A stretch of 64,000 nucleotides of DNA, taken from contig CAVPLC010000060.1 in NCBI GenBank assembly GCA_963705835.1, positions 1 through 64,000 of the forward strand. The letters run 5' to 3'. The DNA is from Palsa-504 sp963705835 (GTDB lineage: Bacteria; Actinomycetota; Actinomycetes; Streptosporangiales; Streptosporangiaceae). Shown piece by piece: positions 38,954-47,396 of the stretch. The stretch's first letter is position 1; each line of letters starts with the position of its first letter. Under the pieces are notes generated by a model that had not been told where the DNA came from, made no database searches, and saw only the letters and a list, made by a program, of their open reading frames with translations. The position numbers and the translations under genes were made by a program.

Positions 38954-39577
38954 ATGCCGTTGCGCCCTCGCGGGGCCGGATCGCGCCCTGCCGGGGCATG
39001 GACCCCTGGACCCGCTGCGACCAGGCCCGCCTGCAGGCCCCTCGCTCACTTCGGCATTCCCGCGCAGGCGGGCCCGGTGAGGCCCGGCCGGATGGGTCCC
39101 GGCCCGATGAGGCCCGGCCCGATGCGGCAGGGCGTGCGCGTGGCGGTCGACGTGGGCTCGGTCCGGGTCGGGGTCGCCCGCAGCGACCCGGGCGGCATCC
39201 TGGCCAGCCCGCTGGCCGTCGTCCGATCCGGGCCTGGTGACCTGGACGAGCTGGCCCGGCTGGCCGGGGACGCGATCGAGGTCATCGTGGGCCTGCCCAC
39301 CTCGCTGTCGGGCCGGGAAGGCGCCGCCGCGGCCGCCGCGCGGCGCTTCGCCGCGGACCTGGCCGCCCGGCTCGCGCCCGTCCCGGTGCGGCTGGTGGAC
39401 GAGCGCTTCACCACCACGCAGGCGCACGGCGCGCTACGCCAGGGCGGGAAGGATTCCCGCGCCCGCCGCCGGGTCGTCGACGCGGCGGCCGCCGCCGTCC
39501 TGCTCCAAGCCGCCCTGGACGCCGAACGTGCCACCGGGCGCCCCCCTGGCCAGCTCGTGACGGGAGCTCATGCATGA
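38954..39577 (+). CDS. ruvX: putative Holliday junction resolvase-like pre-16S rRNA nuclease
   Basis: This YqgF/RuvX-family RNase H fold is implicated in 16S rRNA 5' processing. Core motifs are RVAVDVGSVRVGVARSDPGG, VIVGLPTSLSGREG, RLVDERFTTTQAH and a final DAAAAAVLLQAAL. The start is doubtful: ATG 38954 gives 207 residues with a proline/arginine-rich first 56, while ATG 39092 (GAGG eight bases upstream) or ATG 39122 would begin close to the conserved VRVAVDVG. The in-between sequence repeats CGGCCCGATG-like blocks. It overlaps mltG by ATGA. Confidence 0.9.
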   Translation: MPLRPRGAGSRPAGAWTPGPAATRPACRPLAHFGIPAQAGPVRPGRMGPGPMRPGPMRQGVRVAVDVGSVRVGVARSDPGGILASPLAVVRSGPGDLDELARLAGDAIEVIVGLPTSLSGREGAAAAAARRFAADLAARLAPVPVRLVDERFTTTQAHGALRQGGKDSRARRRVVDAAAAAVLLQAALDAERATGRPPGQLVTGAHA

Positions 39578-41163
39578 GCGAGAACGGAGCCACCTGGCCC
39601 CCGGCCCCGCCGGGCTCACGGGCCCCGCGCACCCCGCAGGGCACCCAGGGACTCCCGCGGCCGCTGCCACCCGGCTACGAGCCGGTCCACCACGAGCCCC
39701 GGGCCGCCGATCCGCGGTTCGCCGAACCGGGGCGCGGCGAGGACTCGCCGTGGCGCCGGACGCAGCGGCAGTCCCGCCCCGAGACGAGCGGCTGGCATCA
39801 GGGCGGCCCGGTGCCGCTCAGCTACGGAGGCGATCCTCGCGATCCCGGCGCAGGCGAGTTCTACTCACCGGGCCCGCACGGCAACCCCGACCCCAGGACC
39901 CCCGAGAATCCCGGCGACCAGTACGGCGGCACGGACCCCAGGACCCCCGAGAATCCCTACGGCCAGTACGAGGACGACGATCGCTACGACACCTCGGACC
40001 GGTTCGTCCCCGGCTTCGCCGACTACGGCGACGCAGGCGACCAGGGCGGTCGCGGGTCCCGGCGCAAGGCCGCCCGCCGGTCCGCCGCCCGCGGGCAGCG
40101 TCCGGGCAGGTCCAGGCGCCGCCGGTTCCGCTGGATCGCGCCGCTGGCCGCCCTGCTGGTCATCCTGGTCCCGATCGGGGTCGGCGGCGGCTACGTGTAC
40201 AGCTTCTACATGAGCAAGTACCACCCGGCCGACTACTCGGGCCCGGGCACCGGCTACATCGTGGTCCAGGTCCCCGCGAACGCCAACCCGACCAGCTTCG
40301 GGCCGACGCTGGCCCAGCTCGGCGTGGTGGCCAGCGCCCGCGCGTTCGTCCTGGCCGCCGAGCACAGCTCGAGCCCGAACGGCATGCTGCCCGGCTTTTA
40401 CGGCATGCGCAAGCACATGCAGGCGTCCCTGGCCTACGCGCTGCTGATCGACCCGAAGAACCTCGTCCAGGTTCCGGTCACGATCCCGGAGGGCTTGCGG
40501 CTCAGCCAGATCGTGGCCGTGCTCGGCAAGAAATCGGGCCTCGCGGCCAGCGCCTTCGACCAGGTCCTCAAGGACCCGGCGCAGCTTCACCTGCCCGCGT
40601 ACGCGGGCGGCAAGGCCGAGGGCTACCTGTTCCCCGCGACCTACGAGGTGCAGCCGCACGAGACCGCGCTCGGCGTGCTGGCCGGCATGGTACAGCGGTT
40701 CGACCAGGAGGCCGCGGCGGTCAACCTGCCCGCGGCCGCCCGCCAGGTGCACCTGACCGAAGGCCAGGTCATCATCATGGCCAGCCTGGTGCAAGCCGAG
40801 GGCGGCAGGCTGTCGGACTACCCGAAGATCGCCAGGGTCATCTACAACCGGCTGCACCAGGACATCCCGCTGCAGTTGGACAGCACGGTGCTCTACGGCC
40901 TGAACGCCTACGGCATCCTGGCCAGCGACGCCCAGCTCAGCAGCAACTCGCCGTACAACACCTACAAGCACAAGGGCCTGACGCCCGGCCCGATCGACAG
41001 CCCGGGGGCCGCGGCGATCCAGGCCGTGCTGAACCCCGCGCCAGGAAACTGGCTGTACTTCGTGACGGTGAACCCGAAGACACACGAGACCCTGTTCACC
41101 TCGAGCCAGGCACAGTTCGAGCAGTTCGAGCAGGAACTGCGGCACAACCTGGGGCAGGGCTGA
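39574..41163 (+). CDS. mltG: endolytic murein transglycosylase (YceG/MltG)
   Basis: This inner-membrane lytic transglycosylase of 529 residues cuts nascent glycan strands and sets their length. The first 185 residues are cytoplasmic, disordered and rich in Pro/Gly/Arg, with a 45-bp tandem repeat. One membrane helix follows at about 188-210 (IAPLAALLVILVPIGVGGGY), then a LysM-like region (VTIPEGLRLSQIVAVLGK) and the catalytic domain: IIMASLVQAEGGRLSDYPKI with the catalytic Glu, IYNRLHQDIPLQLDSTVLYG, and SPYNTYKHKGLTPGPIDSPG. The order alaS-ruvX-mltG-aroE is standard for actinobacteria. Confidence 0.95.
   Translation: MSENGATWPPAPPGSRAPRTPQGTQGLPRPLPPGYEPVHHEPRAADPRFAEPGRGEDSPWRRTQRQSRPETSGWHQGGPVPLSYGGDPRDPGAGEFYSPGPHGNPDPRTPENPGDQYGGTDPRTPENPYGQYEDDDRYDTSDRFVPGFADYGDAGDQGGRGSRRKAARRSAARGQRPGRSRRRRFRWIAPLAALLVILVPIGVGGGYVYSFYMSKYHPADYSGPGTGYIVVQVPANANPTSFGPTLAQLGVVASARAFVLAAEHSSSPNGMLPGFYGMRKHMQASLAYALLIDPKNLVQVPVTIPEGLRLSQIVAVLGKKSGLAASAFDQVLKDPAQLHLPAYAGGKAEGYLFPATYEVQPHETALGVLAGMVQRFDQEAAAVNLPAAARQVHLTEGQVIIMASLVQAEGGRLSDYPKIARVIYNRLHQDIPLQLDSTVLYGLNAYGILASDAQLSSNSPYNTYKHKGLTPGPIDSPGAAAIQAVLNPAPGNWLYFVTVNPKTHETLFTSSQAQFEQFEQELRHNLGQG
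39889..39978 (+). repeat. two 45-bp repeats in the mltG N-terminus
   Basis: Units at 39889-39933 and 39934-39978 both start with the same 24 bases encoding DPRTPENP and then differ. They lengthen the disordered cytoplasmic part of MltG. Confidence 0.8.
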
Positions 41164-41198
41164 CCGGCCGCGGTCCGGCCCTGGCGGCCCGCGCCGCG

Positions 41199-42020
41199 GT
41201 GCTGGGCTCGCCGATCGCGCACTCGCTGTCGCCCGTGCTGCACCGGGCCGCGTACGCCGCCCTGGGCCTGGACGGCTGGACCTATGACGCGATCGAGTGC
41301 GACGAGGCCAGCCTGCCCGCGCTGATCGCCTCCTGCGACCAGTCCTGGGCGGGGCTCTCGCTGACCATGCCGCTGAAGCGGGCGGTGCTGCCGCTGCTGG
41401 ACCGCACCGAGCCGCTGGCCACCGAGGTCGGCGGGGCTAACACGGTGGTGTTCGGCGGCGGCCAGCGCCATGGGTACAACACCGACGTCCCTGGCATGGT
41501 GGCGGCCCTGGCCGAGGCCGGGGTGACCTCCCCGGCCGGCGCCACTATCCTCGGCGCCGGCGCGACCGCCTGCGCCGCCCTCGCCGCGTTGCGCGCGACC
41601 GGCCTGGCCACCGCGGTGGTCCAGATCCGCGATCAGGCCCGGGCCGGCGACCTGCTGGCTGCCGCGCGCCGGCTGGGCGTGGGCGTCGAGCTGCGCCCGT
41701 TCGGCTCCGAGGTCCGCGACGGCGACCTGCTGGTTTCCACCGTCCCGCCCGGCGCCGCGGATTTTTATTCCGAACGGTCCTGGGTCCCCCGCGCTCGCCC
41801 CAGCGCCGTGCTCGACGTGGTGTACCACCCCTGGCCCACCCCCCTGGCCCAGGCCGCCGCGAAGTCGGGCGCCATCGTGGTCAGCGGCTTCGACCTGCTC
41901 CTGCACCAGGCCGCCCGCCAGGTTGAGCTGATGACCGGCCTGGAGCCTGCCCCCCTGGAACCCATGCGCGCCGCCGGCCGATCCGAAGTGACCCGCCGCG
42001 CCCAAGCCCCCGCCCGCTGA
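41199..42020 (+). CDS. aroE: shikimate dehydrogenase
   Basis: This NADP-dependent enzyme reduces 3-dehydroshikimate to shikimate. Shikimate-binding motif SPIAHSLSPVLHRAAY is at the start, the catalytic Lys is in LTMPLKRAVLPLL, GGANTVVFGGG and YNTDVPGM follow, and the dinucleotide loop is LGAGATACAAL, with a C-terminal GFDLLLHQAARQVELMTG. The start is uncertain. GTG 41199 begins just before the conserved LGSPIAHS. The frame is open upstream as far as a CTG at 41160 that overlaps the mltG stop, which would add a usual-looking N-terminus but needs a rare start codon. No other aro genes follow; accessory DNA begins instead. Confidence 0.93.
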   Translation: MLGSPIAHSLSPVLHRAAYAALGLDGWTYDAIECDEASLPALIASCDQSWAGLSLTMPLKRAVLPLLDRTEPLATEVGGANTVVFGGGQRHGYNTDVPGMVAALAEAGVTSPAGATILGAGATACAALAALRATGLATAVVQIRDQARAGDLLAAARRLGVGVELRPFGSEVRDGDLLVSTVPPGAADFYSERSWVPRARPSAVLDVVYHPWPTPLAQAAAKSGAIVVSGFDLLLHQAARQVELMTGLEPAPLEPMRAAGRSEVTRRAQAPAR

Positions 42021-42095
42021 ACCTATTGCGTCAGTCCGTCCGTACCTCCTGCCGCGCACGGCCACGCCGGCCGTCGTGAAAAGGAGGAACTGAGA

Positions 42096-43301
42096 ATGAG
42101 AAAGCTAGCCGTCGCTGCCGCCCTGGCGATAGCGGCCACCGCCGCGACCACGGCGACCGCCCCGCTGGCGTCCGCAGCGCCGCCGCGGTGGACGATCCAG
42201 ACCACTACCAACCCGGTCGGCACCAGCGGCAGCAATGTCCTCCAGGCGGTGTCGTGCCCGTCCGCCACGGCCTGCCTAGCGGTCGGCTTCACCAAGTCAG
42301 GCCACGTGGCTAGGGCCATAGCCGAATCCTGGAATGGCACCAGCTGGACGACCGCACCCTCGCCTGCCCCGGTCAAGGCCTTCCAGAGTGACCTGGACGC
42401 GGTCTCGTGCACCTCGGCCACCGCCTGCGCCGCGGTTGGCCTCTACCGTGACTTCGGCGGTACACAGTACGTCCTCGCCGAAACCTGGAACGGCACCAGC
42501 TGGACCGTCCAGGACGCGCAGCAACCGGCCGGTACGCAACCCGTTCTCACCGGCGTGTCCTGCGTATCGGCCACGGATTGTGAAGCCGTCGGCAGCTTCT
42601 ACATCCAGTCCACGCCGAACTACACCGACCTCGCGGAGGTCTGGAACGGCCAGTACTGGGCGATCCAGCCCACCCACGCCGCGTTCAGCAAGATGGACTT
42701 CGAGCTGAACTCGGTCTCGTGCTCGTCGCCGTCGTTCTGCCTGGCCGTCGGCCAGTATCAGTCGCTGTTCGGCAGTGCCCCGTACCGCGCGACCTGGGCC
42801 GAGCAGTGGAACGGCTCGAGCTGGTCCGGCCTGTTCCCCGATGTCGAAGGCACCGCCAGCAACCTCGCCGCCGTATCGTGCACCGTGGCGACGACCGACT
42901 GCACCGCGGTCGGCTCGTACCAAGATGCGAGCGGCAACGAGTTCCCGCTGGCCGAGCGGTGGAGCGGCTTGACCTGGGCGCTCCAGTTCCCCGCGTCTTC
43001 CGCCGTCGCCACCGACATGATCTTCACCGGGGTGTCGTGCCCGGCCGCCACGGCCTGCATGGCGGTCGGCGCCACGGACGTGCCCGCGATCAGCCCGGGC
43101 ACGGTGGTGACCGTCGCGCAGTCCTGGAACGGCTCGACCTGGACGCTCGACAACACGCCAAACCCCTTCGGCGCGCAGGCGAGCATCCTGAACGCCGTAT
43201 CCTGCCCGACCGCGGTCGTCTGCACCGGCGTCGGGTCGTCGAGCAGCCCGGTCTCCTCGGGCCCGGCCCCCGTCAGCACGCTCGCCGAGCGCTACTCCTA
43301 A
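42096..43301 (+). CDS. secreted protein with seven ~52-residue repeats, predicted beta-propeller
   Basis: This 401-residue protein has a clear signal peptide (MRKLAVAAALAIAATAATTA, cut near ASAA). The mature part is seven repeats of the form xLxAVSCxSATxCxAVG...LAEsWNGTxW. Each repeat keeps two cysteines six residues apart (SC-x5-C), a glycine after AV, and an E-x-W-N-G-x-x-W end. Seven such beta-rich repeats, plus an N-terminal WTIQ strand that could close the last blade, suggest a seven-bladed propeller with one disulfide per blade. AAGGAGGA lies 11 bases upstream of the ATG. Similar repeats occur in secreted actinobacterial proteins of unknown role. No enzyme motif is visible. Confidence 0.85.
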   Translation: MRKLAVAAALAIAATAATTATAPLASAAPPRWTIQTTTNPVGTSGSNVLQAVSCPSATACLAVGFTKSGHVARAIAESWNGTSWTTAPSPAPVKAFQSDLDAVSCTSATACAAVGLYRDFGGTQYVLAETWNGTSWTVQDAQQPAGTQPVLTGVSCVSATDCEAVGSFYIQSTPNYTDLAEVWNGQYWAIQPTHAAFSKMDFELNSVSCSSPSFCLAVGQYQSLFGSAPYRATWAEQWNGSSWSGLFPDVEGTASNLAAVSCTVATTDCTAVGSYQDASGNEFPLAERWSGLTWALQFPASSAVATDMIFTGVSCPAATACMAVGATDVPAISPGTVVTVAQSWNGSTWTLDNTPNPFGAQASILNAVSCPTAVVCTGVGSSSSPVSSGPAPVSTLAERYS

Positions 43302-43320
43302 CCACCCCGCCGACCGGAAC

Positions 43321-43354
43321 TGGCGCCGCGGCACCCGATGGGCCCGCGGCGCCA
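43321..43354. terminator. hairpin after the secreted repeat protein
   Basis: TGGCGCCGCGG (43321-43331) and CCGCGGCGCCA (43344-43354) form a perfect 11-bp GC stem with a 12-base loop, 20 bases after the stop codon. Confidence 0.7.
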
Positions 43355-43396
43355 GACGGCCCCGCGGCGCCCTGTGCCACGGGCCCTGCATATCGC

Positions 43397-43414
43397 GACA
43401 ACCACGTGGTTGTC
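43397..43414. repeat. 18-bp perfect palindrome centred on CACGTG
   Basis: GACAACCACGTGGTTGTC is perfectly symmetrical. Diverged half copies follow at 43430-43461 (ACCACCTGGTTGTCAC and ACGACGTGGTTC). It lies just outside the IS-A left end and could be an operator, a terminator remnant or part of an older mobile end. Confidence 0.55.
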
Positions 43415-43547
43415 ACAGTCATGTGCACCTGACCACCTGGTTGTCACAACGACGTGGTTCAATCCATCCGACAAGAAAAACTTCGCCAACGCTCTGAATC
43501 GCCCCGGAGTTTCCGGAGGCTCCATCTTGTGAGAGGAAGATGGAGTC

Positions 43548-43874
43548 GTGGGACGTGGAATGAGCTATCCGCCGGAGCTGCGGGAGCGCGCGATCCGGAT
43601 GGTCGCCGAGGTGCGGCCGGAGTACCCGTCGGACTGGCCCGCGATCAAAGCGGTTGCGGGCAAGCTGGGGATCGGCAGTGCGGAGACGCTGCGCAAATGG
43701 GTCCGCCAGGCCGAGGTCGATGGCGGGACGCGGCCGGGCGTGAGCAGTGAGGAGTCCGGCGAGCTGCGTAAGCTCCGCGCCGAGGTGCGGGAACTGCGGC
43801 GGGCGAATGAGATCCTCAAGGCGGCCTCGGCTTTCTTCGCGGCGGAGCTCGACCGCCCGCAGCGCTCCTGGTGA
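43548..43874 (+). CDS. IS-A transposase OrfA
   Basis: This 108-residue IS3-type OrfA has a helix-turn-helix (ERAIRMVAEVRPEYPSDWPA, LGIGSAETLRKWVRQAEV) and then a leucine-rich coiled coil (ELRKLRAEVRELRRANEIL) typical of OrfA dimerization. GTG 43548 or ATG 43560 could be the start; the latter gives MSYPPELRERA, the commoner opening. Its stop overlaps orfB by GTGA, where -1 frameshifting normally makes the OrfAB transposase. Confidence 0.9.
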   Translation: MGRGMSYPPELRERAIRMVAEVRPEYPSDWPAIKAVAGKLGIGSAETLRKWVRQAEVDGGTRPGVSSEESGELRKLRAEVRELRRANEILKAASAFFAAELDRPQRSW

Positions 43875-44283
43875 GGTTCATCAGCGAGCACAAGACCCGG
43901 TTCGGGGTCGAGCCGATCTGCCGCGTGCTGACCCAGCACGGCTGCCAGATCGCCCCGTCCACCTATTACGACGCCGCCCGGCGCCGTCCTTCGGCCAGGA
44001 CTGTCCGTGACGGCCAGCTGAAGGCCTCGATCAGCCGGGTGCATAGGGATAATTACGGCGTCTACGGCGCCCGCAAGATCTGGCTCCAGCTGAACCGGGA
44101 AGGCACGCCGGTGGCCCGGTGCACGGTGGAACGGCTGATGCGCGAGCTGGGCCTGGCCGGCGCGCGCCGCGGCAGGCGGGTCCGCACCACCATTCCGGCC
44201 CCGGCTGCAGCACGCCCGGCCGACCTGGTGCGGCGCCAGTTCAGCCCGGCCGCGCCGGACCGGCTCTGGGTCGCCGACTTCAC
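43871..44283 (+). pseudogene. IS-A transposase OrfB, 5' part
   Basis: GTG 43871 opens OrfB with RFISEHKTRFGVEPICRVLT, the HTH_21 region (NYGVYGARKIWLQLNREG) and the start of the rve integrase core, DRLWVADFTY. Asp in WVADF is the first residue of the DDE triad. The reading frame is cut two residues later at 44,283 by the RIT-like element, and the frame then ends in the insert at 44,326. It resumes in the same phase at 47,420. Confidence 0.93.
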
Positions 44284-44315
44284 GTATTCGGCTCAGCTCG
44301 CGGTTATGTGCAGTC
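44281..44315 (+). repeat. left terminal inverted repeat of the RIT-like element
   Basis: 35 bases, perfectly complementary to 47362-47396. It contains the 11-bp motif GTTATGTGCAG at 44303-44313. A second, reversed copy with one mismatch, CTGGACATAAC, lies inside at 44382-44392. Confidence 0.95.
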
Positions 44316-44440
44316 CGGCAGGCTGAACGTGGGTGCGGCCCTGTGCTGGCTGGGTTTGGCGCTCGCCGGTGGTGGTCGTAGCTGGACATAACGCGACACT
44401 CCTTGTGTGTCCGATCGGTTCGGAAGACAAGGAGAAGCTG

Positions 44441-45358
44441 GTGACAAGTCGTGATCGATTGACGCTGGAGGAAGTGCTCGCGGCTTTCGACGAGCATCTG
44501 CGGCGCACTCGCGGTGTGTGCGCGGGGACGCGGCGGAACTACGCCAGGTTCGCGGGCGCGTTCCTGCAGGCGGTGTTCGCCGGGGGCCCGGTGGTGGTCG
44601 CGGAGATCCGGGTGCAGCATGTGATCGGCTTCGTCGCGGCGGCGACGCGCCGCTACCAGCCGCGGACGGTGGAGCTGGCGGCCTCGGCGCTGCGCTCGTT
44701 CTTCCGGTTCCTGCGCGCGGAAGGGCTGCGTGAGGATCGGCTGGAGGACGCGGTCCCGATGGTGCCGCACCGCCCGGCCGGTCTTGTCCGGCATCTGGGG
44801 CCCGGGCGGTTGGAGCAGCTGATCGCCTCGCTGGACTCCTCCTCGCCCCGCGGGCTGCGGGACCGGGCGATCATCTTGTGCATGGCCCGGCTGGGGCTAC
44901 GGGCCAGCGAGGTCGTGCAGTTGCGGCTGGAGGATCTGGACTGGCGCAACGCGGTGGTGCGGGTGCGGGCCCGCAAGACCGGTCACGGCGCGCTGCTGCC
45001 GCTGACCGCGCAGGTGGGAACGGCGCTGGCCGCCTACCTGCAGCACGGCCGCCCGGACACCCCGGTGCGTCAGGTGTTCGTGCTGCACTGGCTGCGGGCC
45101 GGAGCGCCGATCAGCGGCAGCATCGTCGGCCGCGCCGTGGACAACGCACTCCGGCGTGCGGGGATGGATGCGCCGGTGCGCGGGGCGAATCTGCTCCGCC
45201 ACTCACTGGCCACCGACCTGCTCGACCGCGGGGCCAGCCTGCCCGAGATCGCGGACCTGTTCGGGCACTCTTCGCTGGCCACCACCCGGATCTACGCTGA
45301 GGTCGATGTCGCGGCGCTGCGTGAGGTCGCGCTGCCGTGGCCGCAGGCGACGTCGTGA
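44441..45358 (+). CDS. tyrosine recombinase, first of the trio (RitA-like)
   Basis: This 305-residue integrase has an N-terminal SAM-like core-binding domain (LTLEEVLAAFDEHLRRTRGV) and a catalytic domain. The first Arg is in MARLGLRASEVVQLRLEDLD. The second catalytic box reads GANLLRHSLATDLL, so the usual H of HxxR is Asn here. The Tyr is in LFGHSSLATTRIYAEVD. GTG 44441 is chosen because AAGGAG lies six bases before it, although the frame is open from 44333. It ends in a GTGA overlap with the next gene. The missing His may mean altered activity, with the other two enzymes doing the cleavage. Confidence 0.9.
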   Translation: MTSRDRLTLEEVLAAFDEHLRRTRGVCAGTRRNYARFAGAFLQAVFAGGPVVVAEIRVQHVIGFVAAATRRYQPRTVELAASALRSFFRFLRAEGLREDRLEDAVPMVPHRPAGLVRHLGPGRLEQLIASLDSSSPRGLRDRAIILCMARLGLRASEVVQLRLEDLDWRNAVVRVRARKTGHGALLPLTAQVGTALAAYLQHGRPDTPVRQVFVLHWLRAGAPISGSIVGRAVDNALRRAGMDAPVRGANLLRHSLATDLLDRGASLPEIADLFGHSSLATTRIYAEVDVAALREVALPWPQATS

Positions 45359-46308
45359 CTGGCAGCATCGGGGTGCTGGCCGGCGACTACATCGCGTTGC
45401 GCCGGCACCTGGGATACCGCTCACCCAGCCAGGAGCGTGCGCTGCGGGCCTTTGCCCGGTACCTGGACCAGGCCGGGCGCCACGGCCCGGTCCCGCTGGA
45501 GGCGAGCCTGGACTGGGCAACGTCGACGGCCTCGCCGGATCCGTGCAATCCGGCCCGCCGGCTGGCGACGGTACGGGGTTTCCTGCGTCACCTGTCCGCG
45601 CTGGATGGTGCCACCGAGGTGCCCGCGCCGGGACTGCTCGGCCCGGCCGGGCACCGCAAGCCGCCGCACGTGTATTCCGACCGTGAGATCGGCGATCTGC
45701 TGCAGGCCGCTGCCGGGCTGGCGCCGGCCGGCGGGCTGCGGCCACGCTGCTATGCCACGCTGTTCGGGCTGATCGCCTGCACCGGGCTGCGGATCTGCGA
45801 AGCGCTGGCGCTGACCTGCGGGGATGTCGACCTGGCCGGCGGCGTGCTCACCGTCCGCGCCGGCAAACGCGGCCGGGCCCGGCTAATCCCGCTGCATCCC
45901 AGCGCCGTGGCGCCGCTGCGTGAGTACGCCGCCGACCGGGAGCGCCGCTTCGGCCCGCCCGCAGATAGCGAGGCGTTCTTCCGCACCGACCGCAGCGACC
46001 GGGTCAGCTACAACGCGGCTAACAGCACGTTCATCGTGCTGCGCCGGCGGCTGGGCTGGACCGCGGCCGGCCGCGCCCGCACGCCGCGGGTGCACGACCT
46101 GCGGCACCGCATGGTCGTGCGGCGCATCCAGGCCTGGCACGCCCAAGGCGCCGACGTCGACCGCAAGATCGCGGTGCTGGCCACCTACCTCGGTCACGTG
46201 GAGGTGCGTGACGTCTACTGGTACCTGTCGGCCGTTCCCGAACTGATGAGCATCATCGCCGGCCGGTTCGAAGCCTTCGCCGGACACGACCCGGCAGGCG
46301 CGTCGTGA
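45355..46308 (+). CDS. tyrosine recombinase, second of the trio (RitB-like)
   Basis: This 317-residue integrase begins VTGSIGVLAGDYIALRRHLG, the distinctive opening of the second RIT protein. Catalytic residues appear in LIACTGLRICEALALTCGDV (Arg), VHDLRHRMVVRRI (HxxR, complete) and TYLGHVEVRDVYWYLSAVPE (Gly-His and Tyr). GTG 45355 overlaps the upstream stop; the end overlaps the third gene by GTGA. Confidence 0.9.
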   Translation: MTGSIGVLAGDYIALRRHLGYRSPSQERALRAFARYLDQAGRHGPVPLEASLDWATSTASPDPCNPARRLATVRGFLRHLSALDGATEVPAPGLLGPAGHRKPPHVYSDREIGDLLQAAAGLAPAGGLRPRCYATLFGLIACTGLRICEALALTCGDVDLAGGVLTVRAGKRGRARLIPLHPSAVAPLREYAADRERRFGPPADSEAFFRTDRSDRVSYNAANSTFIVLRRRLGWTAAGRARTPRVHDLRHRMVVRRIQAWHAQGADVDRKIAVLATYLGHVEVRDVYWYLSAVPELMSIIAGRFEAFAGHDPAGAS

Positions 46309-47306
46309 GGGCGCCCCAGATTGCGTTCCCGGTCCTGGTCCAGGACTTCTTCCTGCGGCGCCTGATCGCCCAGCGGGGCGCCAGCGCCCGCACCGTGGAA
46401 GCCTACCGCGACGGGTTCGAGCTGCTGTTCGGCTACCTTGAGCAGCGCACCGGCAAGCCACCCTCGGCGCTGCGCCTGGCCGACCTCGACGCGCCGCTCG
46501 TGCTGGACTTCCTCGACCACCTCGAGACCGAGCGCGGCAACAGCATCCGGACCCGCAACGCCCGGCTCGCGGCGATCCACTCATTCATGCGCTACGCCGC
46601 GCTCCGCGACCCGGCCTCACTGCCGGTCACCGCCCGGGTTCTCGCCATCCCGGCCAAGCGGTTCGACCGGCCCGTGCTCGGCTACCTGTCCCGTGAGCAG
46701 GTCACCGCGATCCTTGCCGCGCCTGACCGGCGCACCTGGAGCGGGCGGCGCGATGCGGTACTGCTCGCTACCGCCTACAACACCGGCGCCCGCGTCTCCG
46801 AGCTCGCCGGCCTGCGGGTTCGTGACGTGCTGCTAGACCGGCAGGCCGCCGTGCACCTGCACGGCAAGGGCCGCAAGCAGCGCGTCATCCCGCTCTGGAA
46901 GAACACCGCCGCCGAGCTGCGCGGCTGGCTGAACCAGCTCAACGCCGCACCCGACGCGCCCGTGTTCCCCAACCGGGCCGGCGCGCCGCTGACCCGCTCC
47001 GGCATACGCGACCGGCTCGACCGGGCCGCCACCGCCGCCGCACAGCGCTGCCCGTCCCTGCGCGGCCAGCACGTCACGCCGCACACGCTGCGCCACTCCA
47101 CGGCCATGCACCTGCTGCAATCGGGCACAGACCTGGCCGTCATCGCCTTGTGGCTCGGCCATTCCAGCCCGGCCGTCACGCACCAGTACCTCGAAGCCGA
47201 CCTCGCCGCCAAGGAAGCAGTACTACGCCGGCTCACCGACCCAGGCCCGGCGCCAGCCCGGTTCCGGCCCAGCGACCAGCTCCTCGCGTTCCTGCAAGGC
47301 CTCTGA
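46305..47306 (+). CDS. tyrosine recombinase, third of the trio (RitC-like)
   Basis: This 333-residue XerD-type integrase has all catalytic residues: Arg in AYNTGARVSELAGLRVRDVL, Lys in HGKGRKQRVIPLW, HTLRHSTAMHLL, and LWLGHSSPAVTHQYLEADL with Tyr. The stop codon overlaps a copy of the terminal 11-bp motif (ATTATGTGCAG, 47306-47316). This is the most canonical of the three and probably the main strand-cutting enzyme. Confidence 0.92.
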   Translation: MRAPQIAFPVLVQDFFLRRLIAQRGASARTVEAYRDGFELLFGYLEQRTGKPPSALRLADLDAPLVLDFLDHLETERGNSIRTRNARLAAIHSFMRYAALRDPASLPVTARVLAIPAKRFDRPVLGYLSREQVTAILAAPDRRTWSGRRDAVLLATAYNTGARVSELAGLRVRDVLLDRQAAVHLHGKGRKQRVIPLWKNTAAELRGWLNQLNAAPDAPVFPNRAGAPLTRSGIRDRLDRAATAAAQRCPSLRGQHVTPHTLRHSTAMHLLQSGTDLAVIALWLGHSSPAVTHQYLEADLAAKEAVLRRLTDPGPAPARFRPSDQLLAFLQGL

Positions 47307-47361
47307 TTATGTGCAGCAACACCAGCGCCAATCACCACGCCGAGCGCGGACCTCCAACCCC

Positions 47362-47396
47362 GACTGCACATAACCGCGAGCTGAGCCGAATACGTG
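47362..47396 (-). repeat. right terminal inverted repeat of the RIT-like element
   Basis: This is the perfect complement of 44281-44315. It includes CTGCACATAAC (47364-47374). It overlaps the outer palindrome by three bases. Confidence 0.95.
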
